In this document: in pieces, positions 53,514 through 61,744 of the stretch | How the letters are laid out: each line of letters starts with the position of its first letter | Numbering within the stretch: the first letter of the stretch is position 1 | From: CAZAXU01 sp964489245 | GTDB lineage: Bacteria; Bacteroidota; Bacteroidia; Flavobacteriales; Flavobacteriaceae | Assembly: GCA_964489245.1 (NCBI GenBank) | Contig: CAZAXU010000002.1 | Span: forward strand, 26,588-90,587 | Reading direction: 5' to 3' | DNA: 64,000 nucleotides | Notes under the pieces: model-generated | Told to the model about the DNA's origin: nothing | Databases searched by the model: none | What the model saw: only the letters and a program-made list of their open reading frames with translations | Translations under genes and position numbers: made by a program

Positions 53514-54326
53514 CTATTTATCGATAGGTTCTACAATGATAGCCTCAGGAGTTGTTGGACAAACCATTTGACAAACACCGCAGCCCACACAACCATCCAA
53601 TACTTTTGGTAAAAATTTACCATCTTCTATTTTTTCCAAAACAATGGCTTCATCACCAAGCGGGCAATAGGTCACACAAAGGTCACAAATTTCTCTATCC
53701 ACCGTGGTTTCGGCAATATCAATTCTGTCTGCTTTTCCCGGCGGTCGTAGCAAAGCACTATGTCCATCACCAACCACACCTTTATATCCTTGCCCTTGAA
53801 AAGCCAAGCATTGGCTTTCATTTGCTATTTTTGCCAATCCGAATTTATCGGCTTTTTTCATGGCAGAAACTTGTACGTCAAAAGGATTGATTTCTTTAGG
53901 AAAACGCCCATCGGGATATTTTTTGTATAGTGGTTCTACCGCTTTATTCCCCGCATTTTTAAATATTTGAAAATCAATGGCTGCCGTTGGACAGGTTTCT
54001 GCACACTGAATGGCATCACAAGAAAAATCACAAGCCTGTTCTCTTCCGTCTATATAGGGAGTTCCGTATGCCAAACCCGTATCCCAATCTGCCAGTTTAA
54101 TGGCATGAACAGGACAAATCTGCACACACAGTCCGCATTTGATACAAGCAAACAAAAAATCGTCTTCTGAAATGGAACCCGGAGGTCTTAATAATCCTTT
54201 GGCTTTAATCTTATTTTTATCCTTGAAATAATATGCCGCACTTCCTACAACTGCCAGTGATATTGCTGCTGAAGCGCCGGCTTTAAGAAACTGCCTTCTG
54301 TTAATTTTTGAATTGGTTACAGCCAT
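53514..54326 (-). CDS. nosG: NosG/NapG-type periplasmic ferredoxin
   Basis: A 270-aa protein with a Tat-type signal (NRRQFLKAGASAAISLAV) and four [4Fe-4S] motifs: CIKCGLCVQICP, CDFSCDAIQCAETCP, CDLCVTYCP and CVGCGVCQMVCP. It pairs with NosH as an electron carrier to the outer side of the membrane. The neighbouring NosZ proteins use Sec signals, so only this member needs folded export. It is 36 bp after nosD. Confidence 0.92.
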   Translation of the reverse strand: MAVTNSKINRRQFLKAGASAAISLAVVGSAAYYFKDKNKIKAKGLLRPPGSISEDDFLFACIKCGLCVQICPVHAIKLADWDTGLAYGTPYIDGREQACDFSCDAIQCAETCPTAAIDFQIFKNAGNKAVEPLYKKYPDGRFPKEINPFDVQVSAMKKADKFGLAKIANESQCLAFQGQGYKGVVGDGHSALLRPPGKADRIDIAETTVDREICDLCVTYCPLGDEAIVLEKIEDGKFLPKVLDGCVGCGVCQMVCPTTPEAIIVEPIDK

Positions 54327-54362
54327 TTTTTTTTATTTAACTGTTAATATGCTTGTGTTCTG

Positions 54363-55682
54363 TTAGTGCTTATATTTTCTTTTCTCTTTAAATCTTTTCA
54401 GATCAAATATAGGTTTAGGGTCTTTCAATACAAATTGCGGTTTTGAAAATGGTGCCAGTTTTTCCAAATAATCTAAAATAGATAAAATAGGCGTGCCATA
54501 AAAATATTTAATATCTTTATTAAAACGCCACAAACGCGCATGATACTCATAAATTTTGAACGGAAAATCTCCAACATTGTCTCCATCTTTATCATAGCCG
54601 GCATAATTTCCCCAATAGTTTCCAATCCATCTATTTCTATTGGCTGTTCCGCCTCCTTGAATAAAAATTTGTGTCAGATTATCGTGAAACATATTTTCTG
54701 TGAAAATATTTCCTTCTTGATCTTTTAAAAACTCGATTCCCGTGTTACAAAACGCCACTTCATTACCTGAATAAGTATTGGTTTTCCAAGGAACAAAAGG
54801 AGAAACATCTATGTAAATTCCTCTGGCAGAATATAGAAACTTATTGTCTATAATCTGGTTAGATGACGTTTCTTTCATTCCCAGACACATACCCGTAACA
54901 CCTTGCGAATTTTCAATCAAATTATTGTTCATAATGGTTTCTTCACTATACATCAGAAAAACACCAACCGATGAATTTGAAAAGTGATTGTAGGCAATAT
55001 GATTTTTGTGTGCATACATGAAATGTATGCTGTATCGGTTGCCAATACCCCGATTACCGATAAAGTCATTACTCAAAGAATACCAAACCACCATATCACG
55101 CACTTGATGCCAGTAATTTTCTTGTATCAGGTTATGATTGGAATACCACAACCGAATGGCATCGCCCTTGAGTCCTTTCGGTTTTCTTTTAATGGAAGTG
55201 ATATCATTATGTTTAATCAATCCTTTTTCCGACCAAAACACATCAATGCCAAAAAGCGTATTCTCAATCTTGTTGTTAATAATCTTAAAATTGCTCGATT
55301 TGGTGAGTTTGATAGCGCAATCTATTTGGTCAGGAGAATCTCCGGATTCGATAAGATGCAGATTTCTTATGGTTACATTATCTGCCTTATCCACATAAAT
55401 CACGGATTTCAGATTTCTACCGGAAACCGTGACTTTTCCTTGTCCGTCTATCACAACATTTGATGTGGTGATATGTGCCGGGCCGTAATAAAATCCGGGC
55501 TTCAGAATCAGCGTGTCTCCTTCTTTTAATCGGTCTAAATAAGGTTGTAAATTTTCCATCTTCTTATTTGAAGAAAACCCTTCAATCTTTAATGTATTGC
55601 CATAGGCATACTTGCCATCATCCCACTGCGGAAATACAACATAAGAAAACAAAAACAATATGGCAATAAATAAATTCCTCAT
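54363..55682 (-). CDS. nosD: NosD periplasmic CuZ-maturation protein
   Basis: A 439-aa protein with a short N-terminal signal peptide (MRNLFIAILFLFSYVVF) and NosD/CASH right-handed beta-helix repeats over most of its length, including the segments VTIRNLHLIESGDSPDQIDC, NNKIENTLFGIDVFWSEKG and GIYIDVSPF. It ends in a basic stretch. NosD is needed for CuZ assembly in NosZ. The ATG at 55682 is taken; the frame extends 11 codons upstream with no signal character. It lies 36 bp before nosG. Confidence 0.93.
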   Translation of the reverse strand: MRNLFIAILFLFSYVVFPQWDDGKYAYGNTLKIEGFSSNKKMENLQPYLDRLKEGDTLILKPGFYYGPAHITTSNVVIDGQGKVTVSGRNLKSVIYVDKADNVTIRNLHLIESGDSPDQIDCAIKLTKSSNFKIINNKIENTLFGIDVFWSEKGLIKHNDITSIKRKPKGLKGDAIRLWYSNHNLIQENYWHQVRDMVVWYSLSNDFIGNRGIGNRYSIHFMYAHKNHIAYNHFSNSSVGVFLMYSEETIMNNNLIENSQGVTGMCLGMKETSSNQIIDNKFLYSARGIYIDVSPFVPWKTNTYSGNEVAFCNTGIEFLKDQEGNIFTENMFHDNLTQIFIQGGGTANRNRWIGNYWGNYAGYDKDGDNVGDFPFKIYEYHARLWRFNKDIKYFYGTPILSILDYLEKLAPFSKPQFVLKDPKPIFDLKRFKEKRKYKH

Positions 55683-55759
55683 TTCACACAAAAAATTGCC
55701 CACACAAATATCCAAAATAAAAATCTGCGGAGTTTTAATAGACAGTTACTTCAAAAGGC

Positions 55760-56521
55760 TTATGATACCTTATTTCTTAAATATTTTTTCTTGAAACTGA
55801 TTGCTAAAAGAAAAAATACAAAACCCGCCAGACCTATAAAAAATCCAACATAAGGATAAGACATAGTTGTAAACTGCGCCACCTTTCCTTCGCCAAAAAC
55901 AGTAGGCATAAAGGGTTTGATACCGTTAAAAGCACCTCCGCCATGTAAACCTAAATGATGACCATACCAATATAGATAATAAACATAAATCATCAGAAAA
56001 TAAAAAGGAGCAAAGGCGGGAATGAGTGCTGCCCATGATAATTTTTTGTTGGAAACAAACACAAAAACCAAACCTAGTAAACCAAATAGTCCGAATACCG
56101 CTATTGAATTTTTCATGATTATATCCAGCATTTTCAGATTCCCGGGAATTTTATCGTCCGGAATACTATCACCGGCATAAACCGGATATTTCACATGATT
56201 GCCCAATTCATCCACATCATTTACACCTTGTACAATCGGATACATTCCGATAAAATGATTGATTTTATTCATTTCTATCAAACAATCTGCTCCGGCATCC
56301 ATGGCAAGTTCTTCTCTTTCTCTCACACCTTCACAACCATTATAGACACCGTTATATTTAAATTCTATCCTAATCCCTTTCGGATACATCGCCTTAGGAT
56401 ATTGAATACTTTGCAGTGCAACCCACCACGTTGGCAGGAAATATGATGCAACAATTAGGGCGGTTCCCAACAGCCCGAAAAGCATATACATCAACCTGAA
56501 TTTCTTTCCATTCTCACTCAT
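55760..56521 (-). CDS. nosB: NosB-like membrane protein
   Basis: A 253-aa protein with four predicted transmembrane helices (about 10-29, 139-157, 163-186 and 221-241) and a periplasmic loop from 36 to 130 containing Cys63 and Cys80. A short loop around residues 187-193 has three His (GHHLGLH). Its place between nosZ and nosD matches NosB of clade II nos clusters, an accessory membrane protein of unknown mechanism. The name is assigned mainly from position; sequence support is moderate. Confidence 0.7.
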   Translation of the reverse strand: MSENGKKFRLMYMLFGLLGTALIVASYFLPTWWVALQSIQYPKAMYPKGIRIEFKYNGVYNGCEGVREREELAMDAGADCLIEMNKINHFIGMYPIVQGVNDVDELGNHVKYPVYAGDSIPDDKIPGNLKMLDIIMKNSIAVFGLFGLLGLVFVFVSNKKLSWAALIPAFAPFYFLMIYVYYLYWYGHHLGLHGGGAFNGIKPFMPTVFGEGKVAQFTTMSYPYVGFFIGLAGFVFFLLAISFKKKYLRNKVS

Positions 56522-56602
56522 AATACTTTAGTTTTTAAAATTAAACAAATTTATAATCATTTTAAATAATAATCAAGTGTTTGGATATTTTTTTCTAACA
56601 AA

Positions 56603-56628
56603 TTAGGCTGCCACGATTGACAGCCTAA
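56603..56628 (-). terminator. Hairpin after the CuZ-type nosZ gene
   Basis: An 8-bp stem (TTAGGCTG with CAGCCTAA, loop of 10) lies 30 bases downstream of the stop. The minus-strand tail is T-rich but short. It may terminate part of the transcription, so that the two nosZ genes are expressed more than the accessory genes, or it may stabilise the mRNA end. Confidence 0.5.
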
Positions 56629-56659
56629 CTCATTGAATTATAAACAATTAAATAATTAA

Positions 56660-59059
56660 TTATTTTTTCTTATTCATTTTTGCCGATTTAGCATTCATAT
56701 ACTCAATCAACTTATCAACATCTTTAGGATCAACATGTTGATTAGGCATTGCCAGTTTATAATATTGACGCATACCTTCAATGTCAGCATCTTTATATTT
56801 TGATTCAGGATCTAAAATCCAATCTTTTAACCATTTAGCATCTCTACGTTTGCCAATATTAAGCAAATCAGGACCATTGAACGGCTCACCGAACTTATGA
56901 CAAGCATTACAACCATAGTTCAAGAATTCCATTTCTCCCGGTAACAAGTTTTTCAACTCAATTTCAGAAGGTTTGAAAGCTTGCATTTTATTGTCCCAAT
57001 TAATTCTTTCAGTATAAGCCAATACACGCTTGTTTTCAGCACCTTGGTCAAATGCAACAGTCAGATGTCCTACCAACTGACGTTTTGCCGGACTATTTTG
57101 TGCATCAATTACAATCGGGTAAACACCTGCTTTTTCAGCATTGAATTTAATGGTTGCTGTTTCTCCGGGAGCATAAGGATACATCTTATCATAGGAAACC
57201 AATTCATAAACATAATGATCGTTCACGCTTGTTCCCAAATTGGTCAAATGCAATACAACTTCTTGTCCTTGTTTGACACTGATATCTGCGGGAGTCACTT
57301 TTCCGTCTTTAATCGTACCGAAAATTTCAACTGTGTTGCCTTTATCATTAGCTTTTTCAGCACCGGCAGCAGTTGCATAGGCAGATTTTTCCATTTTTGA
57401 TATATTTGTTCCTACAGGATAAGTTTCCATGGCATTTTTCTCGTAATAAGTACGATCCATCATGATTGTGTAATGCGGTTCACCCATTGGGATAGGTAAA
57501 TCATAAATCAGTTTTGGCTGATCTGCAGAAATATCGATCAACTGGTGATTTTGCGGATGTAGAGGTCCCACCGGATTAAATCTGTCGATTGATAATTTAT
57601 TTAAAGCAATCAAATATTTTCCTTTGGGTTTTTTGGTATCTCCATGATAAGAAACCAAATGACCAATGTTGTAATGTGAAGGCACCATTGCTAATACTTT
57701 CAATTTTTTATAGTCCCATTTGGTCACACGTGAGTCTACATAAATAGATGTATAAATCACACCATCTTTGTTATCAAATTGATTATGAAGTGGTCCTAAA
57801 CCTACTTCTACAGAACCATGTAAAGCATCCTCTAATTTAATGATAGGAATTCCATAATCATCTTTGCCGATGAATTTTTTGTTTTTGATAGCATCCATGA
57901 TTTTGCTAAACTTGTACACCCAAGCATGTGAATCCAATTTACCGGCTACAATAATGTATTCTCCCTCCATATCCACATCTACACCGTGAGGCGATTTGGG
58001 TTCGGGAATCAAATACAATAAACCATATTTAATAGATTCTGCTATGGTAACAACATGCATACCATTAATAACTGTTCTACCAACTTTACCTGCTTTAAAT
58101 AATTGTTCAGCCTTTTTCCAGTTAGTTACGTGCAAATAGTCAACATCTCTTGATGAACAGCCTGCTTCAAACGGAGGACGTCCTTGCATGATACCACCAA
58201 AATAGACTTCCGAACAGAAAGAGTTTGTGAAACCCCATCCGTAAGAAACACCTTTACCGGCATCTGATAAATCTTGTGTATAAGGAGGAAATTCAAAAGT
58301 GAATGATTTACCTAAATTTAATTTTCCTTTCTCATTATCAAATTTCCAATAAGTGACACCACCACGCCAGAATTTTTTGTAGTTAGCTTCTGTTAACGGA
58401 TGATATTTTTGATCCCAAGGAGCAGGATATTGACAGGCTTCCATGATATACTCAGAATTAGGTGTAAAGAATGCACCACCATGGTCTGAACGGAATACAG
58501 GGTTAGGAACAGTTTGTTTTACAGACCAATCTCTCAAATCAACTACATACATTCTCGGATTGGCTTTATCATTAATCACCATCCATTTACCGTTATAGTC
58601 TCCGTTGGTTTCGGAAAATCCGGGGTGGTGTGTGTCTCCCCAAAGAATTTCTGTTCCTCCGATATAACCATCTTTCATGATTTCCATAGATTCTTCAGAA
58701 TATCCAAAACCGGCATAGGGTTGACGGGTGTTAATCGGAATATATTTCACCATACGCATAGAAGGCACTACATAAGTAGGCATATTTCCTTCTTGACCTC
58801 CTGAATTAGCAACAATAGCTTCATCCTTAATATTATCGGGGGTATATGTTTTCACAGCTGCCAAAACATCATCTTCATTCAGCCCTCTACGTTTCACAAT
58901 GTCTTGGAAAGATTCTTTTCCTCTCGGCGCACCTACATCACCGGCGCCTTTTTTGTTCTTTTTGGCACCGTCACAGCTCACAGAGAACAAGACGACCATT
59001 AAAAGAGACATGGTTACCGTAACCAATCGTAACCAGTTATTTTTATTTATATTTTTCAT
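56660..59059 (-). CDS. nosZ: Nitrous-oxide reductase paralogue A: CuZ site intact, CuA site lost, cytochrome c fused
   Basis: A 799-aa lipoprotein (lipobox LFSVSC, Cys29) of the clade II NosZ type. The seven-bladed propeller keeps all seven CuZ ligands: His144 and His145 (GDTHHPGFS), His193 (SDHGG), His358 (SPHG), His425 (GPLH), His467 (NIGH) and His529 (GEPH). The cupredoxin domain (about 585-670) is present as fold but every CuA ligand is gone: where a normal site has C-x3-C-x3-H-x2-M it has I651, N655, K659 and L662. Residues about 706-799 are a fused cytochrome c with Cys717-Asn-Ala-Cys720-His721 and a probable Met771 axial ligand. It is 32 bp after paralogue B. Alone it should bind N2O but lack the electron-entry copper centre. 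Confidence 0.9.
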   Translation of the reverse strand: MKNINKNNWLRLVTVTMSLLMVVLFSVSCDGAKKNKKGAGDVGAPRGKESFQDIVKRRGLNEDDVLAAVKTYTPDNIKDEAIVANSGGQEGNMPTYVVPSMRMVKYIPINTRQPYAGFGYSEESMEIMKDGYIGGTEILWGDTHHPGFSETNGDYNGKWMVINDKANPRMYVVDLRDWSVKQTVPNPVFRSDHGGAFFTPNSEYIMEACQYPAPWDQKYHPLTEANYKKFWRGGVTYWKFDNEKGKLNLGKSFTFEFPPYTQDLSDAGKGVSYGWGFTNSFCSEVYFGGIMQGRPPFEAGCSSRDVDYLHVTNWKKAEQLFKAGKVGRTVINGMHVVTIAESIKYGLLYLIPEPKSPHGVDVDMEGEYIIVAGKLDSHAWVYKFSKIMDAIKNKKFIGKDDYGIPIIKLEDALHGSVEVGLGPLHNQFDNKDGVIYTSIYVDSRVTKWDYKKLKVLAMVPSHYNIGHLVSYHGDTKKPKGKYLIALNKLSIDRFNPVGPLHPQNHQLIDISADQPKLIYDLPIPMGEPHYTIMMDRTYYEKNAMETYPVGTNISKMEKSAYATAAGAEKANDKGNTVEIFGTIKDGKVTPADISVKQGQEVVLHLTNLGTSVNDHYVYELVSYDKMYPYAPGETATIKFNAEKAGVYPIVIDAQNSPAKRQLVGHLTVAFDQGAENKRVLAYTERINWDNKMQAFKPSEIELKNLLPGEMEFLNYGCNACHKFGEPFNGPDLLNIGKRRDAKWLKDWILDPESKYKDADIEGMRQYYKLAMPNQHVDPKDVDKLIEYMNAKSAKMNKKK

Positions 59060-59091
59060 AATCCAATTCGTTTAGATTTATTATACATTCT

Positions 59092-61284
59092 CTATTTATC
59101 TTGAGCCAATTTTTCGCCTAATAATTTCTTAGCTCTTAAACCAACATCAGCCGTTTTAACTTGATATTGCCAATATTGTTCAGCCCATAAGAAAGCTTGT
59201 TTCCATTTGCCTTCTTTTGCAAATTTCTTATACTTTTCTTCAGCAGGTTTTGCCTTTCCTAATTGGTCAAATGCATCATCAACTAAAGCTTTTACATAAG
59301 GATATTTTTCGAAATGATTTTTCTTCAAATAATCAACCACACCACCGATAATGTCTCCGGTTTGTTTGATAACCACCAACTTGTCTTCATAATTTTTCTT
59401 ATATCCTTCTAATTGCTCCTTAGTTAATTTCTCTGTCATTTCTCCGGCTACACCTTTATAACCTTTTGGTTTAACCAACAAAATACCTTCCATTTCCAAG
59501 TGCAGTGCAGAACAGAATTCCGTACAATAATAAGGGAATACACCTGCTTTATTAGCAACAAAAGTTAAAGATGCCGTTTTACCCGGCTCAAAAGAACCGT
59601 GTTTTCCATAAGTATCAACCGTGAATCCGTGTGTTTCGTCTTCAGCTCTTTCCAAATTGGTCAAATGGAAAGTTACAACATCTCCCTCATTAACTTCGAC
59701 AATCTCAGGGGTAATATGAGAACGAATCAAAGTTCCGAATACGTGAACGCGATTTGTTTTATCGTCTCTTTCTATTTTTTCTTGACCGGCAACCGCACGG
59801 AAAGGAGATGCTTCTCCTGTACGAGAGTTGGTTCCTGTTGCGTAACGAATAATAGGTTTAATCGTTGTTCTCAAAATTGCTATATTTCCATAAACATTTG
59901 CTTGAGGCAAAGTCATCGTGTAAGTGTCCACCATCTCGTCATCGGCAGAGATATCGATTAAGTGTTGTACACTCGGACGAACAGGACCTGTTTTAGGAAG
60001 ATTTGACAGATAGGCTTCTTTATCAACGGCAATCATATAATTTGAGTCAGGAGATGAAGATAAACCTTCGGGAGTCATCAAATAAGATGGTGCAAAGCTC
60101 AAGGCTACTTCATCTTTTTTTGCGCCGGCAACATAGTCAAAACGAACAATTTTTTTGTCGCCATGAGCCGATGCGTAAGCTATATTTTTTCTATAATCAA
60201 AAGTTACATCAACAACACCCTTCCCAACAGAAATAGCCTTATGTTGTACATCTGCAACTTTTATATCTTTTCCTAAATTTGATTTTATTTTTGCAGCATC
60301 CAGCACCAACACCTCGTCGGCGGCAACTACAACATATTTTCCGTCAGGAGAAACTTTTACCATATTGGCAGTGGCAGGAAGCTCAATAAAGCTCATAGCA
60401 GCTTTAGCGTCTGCATAAGCTACGTAAGCAGATCCGTTAGCAGATTTTTTGTTCATGCCGGCAGCTTTACTGTAATCCAAAGCATATACATAATTTTTAC
60501 CATCTTTTTTGGCTAAACCAAACAACATGCCTTCAGAATCTCCCTTACCTACGTCATTATAATCCAGTGTATAGGCAGGGAATTCAACAGTGAAAGATTT
60601 ATCTTTTAGAATACGCCCTTTGTGTTCTCCTTCTTTCTCAATTCTATGAAAAGACCAGAAAGTCACACCGTTTTTGGCTTTAGACATATCATCTTTTGGA
60701 CTCCAAGGCATAGGAAATTGACCTGACTGCACGACATACTCTGTGTTAGGCGTAACAGCAGCTTCAGGAAATACGCTGCCCAAAATAGTGTTGGACAAAA
60801 CTTGTTTAGTTTCAAAATCATCTAAACCTAAAAGTGCTATACGTGCATTAGCGCCATCAGAGAAGAAAGCATATTTTCCGTCATATTTTCCGTCAGATTC
60901 GGAAAATGCGGGAAAACGCATATCTCCATAAGTAGGAATCCTATTGTCAGGATTAGATTTCTTCAATAAAAGCGAGCTTTCATCGTCAAAGCCAAATCCT
61001 TGCCATGGTTCCGGGGTAAATACACCCACATACTTGTAGATACGCATACTGGGAATTCCATAAACAATCATTGTTCCGGAATTACCTGTACCCACAATGC
61101 CAAAATATTCATCACGACCTCCGCGAGGCATGAATGTTTTCACTGCAGCAACTTTGTCTTTGTCAGACAGACCCCTTGCTTTCATAACAGCGTCTACTGT
61201 TTCTTGGGCTGCTAATTCTGATATCCCCATTAAGAGAACCAAAATTACAAGAACAGATTGGGTCAACCAATTTGATTTTCTCAT
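59092..61284 (-). CDS. NosZ paralogue B: CuA site intact, all CuZ histidines lost
   Basis: A 730-aa exported protein (signal peptide 1-27, ending LAAQ) that aligns with NosZ along its whole length. The CuA site is complete: His552, Cys587, Glu589 (backbone), Cys591, His595 and Met598 (THGF and CTEFCSALHLEM). The propeller lacks every CuZ histidine: GDMRF replaces GDTHH, Phe172 replaces His193, Asn307 His358, Asp359 His425, Tyr465 His529, and the NIGH segment is lost (residues 398-410). Flanking structural motifs such as the NosZ-type GDxxFPAFSE and LIDISAD are kept. A helical tail of about 115 residues follows the CuA domain. The frame is full length with no stops, so it looks selected, not decayed. 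It is the first gene of the cluster. Confidence 0.88.
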   Translation of the reverse strand: MRKSNWLTQSVLVILVLLMGISELAAQETVDAVMKARGLSDKDKVAAVKTFMPRGGRDEYFGIVGTGNSGTMIVYGIPSMRIYKYVGVFTPEPWQGFGFDDESSLLLKKSNPDNRIPTYGDMRFPAFSESDGKYDGKYAFFSDGANARIALLGLDDFETKQVLSNTILGSVFPEAAVTPNTEYVVQSGQFPMPWSPKDDMSKAKNGVTFWSFHRIEKEGEHKGRILKDKSFTVEFPAYTLDYNDVGKGDSEGMLFGLAKKDGKNYVYALDYSKAAGMNKKSANGSAYVAYADAKAAMSFIELPATANMVKVSPDGKYVVVAADEVLVLDAAKIKSNLGKDIKVADVQHKAISVGKGVVDVTFDYRKNIAYASAHGDKKIVRFDYVAGAKKDEVALSFAPSYLMTPEGLSSSPDSNYMIAVDKEAYLSNLPKTGPVRPSVQHLIDISADDEMVDTYTMTLPQANVYGNIAILRTTIKPIIRYATGTNSRTGEASPFRAVAGQEKIERDDKTNRVHVFGTLIRSHITPEIVEVNEGDVVTFHLTNLERAEDETHGFTVDTYGKHGSFEPGKTASLTFVANKAGVFPYYCTEFCSALHLEMEGILLVKPKGYKGVAGEMTEKLTKEQLEGYKKNYEDKLVVIKQTGDIIGGVVDYLKKNHFEKYPYVKALVDDAFDQLGKAKPAEEKYKKFAKEGKWKQAFLWAEQYWQYQVKTADVGLRAKKLLGEKLAQDK

Positions 61285-61744
61285 AATATTACTAGTTATT
61301 TTTAGCTTATTGTTCCCGTAAAGATAGAAAAAAATCTCAAATTAAAGGCTGATAAAAGATTTTTTTAAAAAAAAATAAACCCCCGGCAATACATTTATTA
61401 TCAGACATATATGTATATCATCAATTTTTTAGTAATAAAGATTACAAAAAAAAACAACCAAACAAATCTAATTTGTCCAACAAATAAAGACGGAATAGTC
61501 TTTTATTTTTTACCCTATATACATGCAATGATACACTTAAATGCAAAACTTAATATGTTAAGATTTTTGAAAAGAATTTTTGAAATTTGAAAAAAAATAA
61601 ACATTAGTGCTTTCAAATCAAAATTCTAAAATATTGAAAACAAATCTGCAATTTCATTGATATTATTTTCAAAATTTATCGTGTTACATTAAATAATTCT
61701 TAATATCTTCGCTGCTCCAATATTACTAACATAAAGTGTACATT
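61285..61744. promoter_or_regulatory. 460-bp divergent region between the nos cluster and a surface-protein gene
   Basis: A non-coding, AT-rich region. Minus strand (nos): one exact TAGATTTG element at 61463-61470, with no TTG at proper distance. Plus strand: TATCTTCG at 61704-61711, one mismatch from the consensus, 33 bases before the surface-protein start. A palindrome CTTAA-TATG-TTAAG (61549-61562) has the size and spacing of an FNR/CRP-family site, but the half-sites are not a clear match. I see no other gene. Confidence 0.4.

Noticed and set aside
59092..61284. NosZ paralogue B as a decaying pseudogene
   Set aside because: It has an intact signal peptide, no stops or frameshifts over 730 codons, and a full CuA ligand set. 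The loss is confined to the CuZ residues, which argues for selection on the remaining function.
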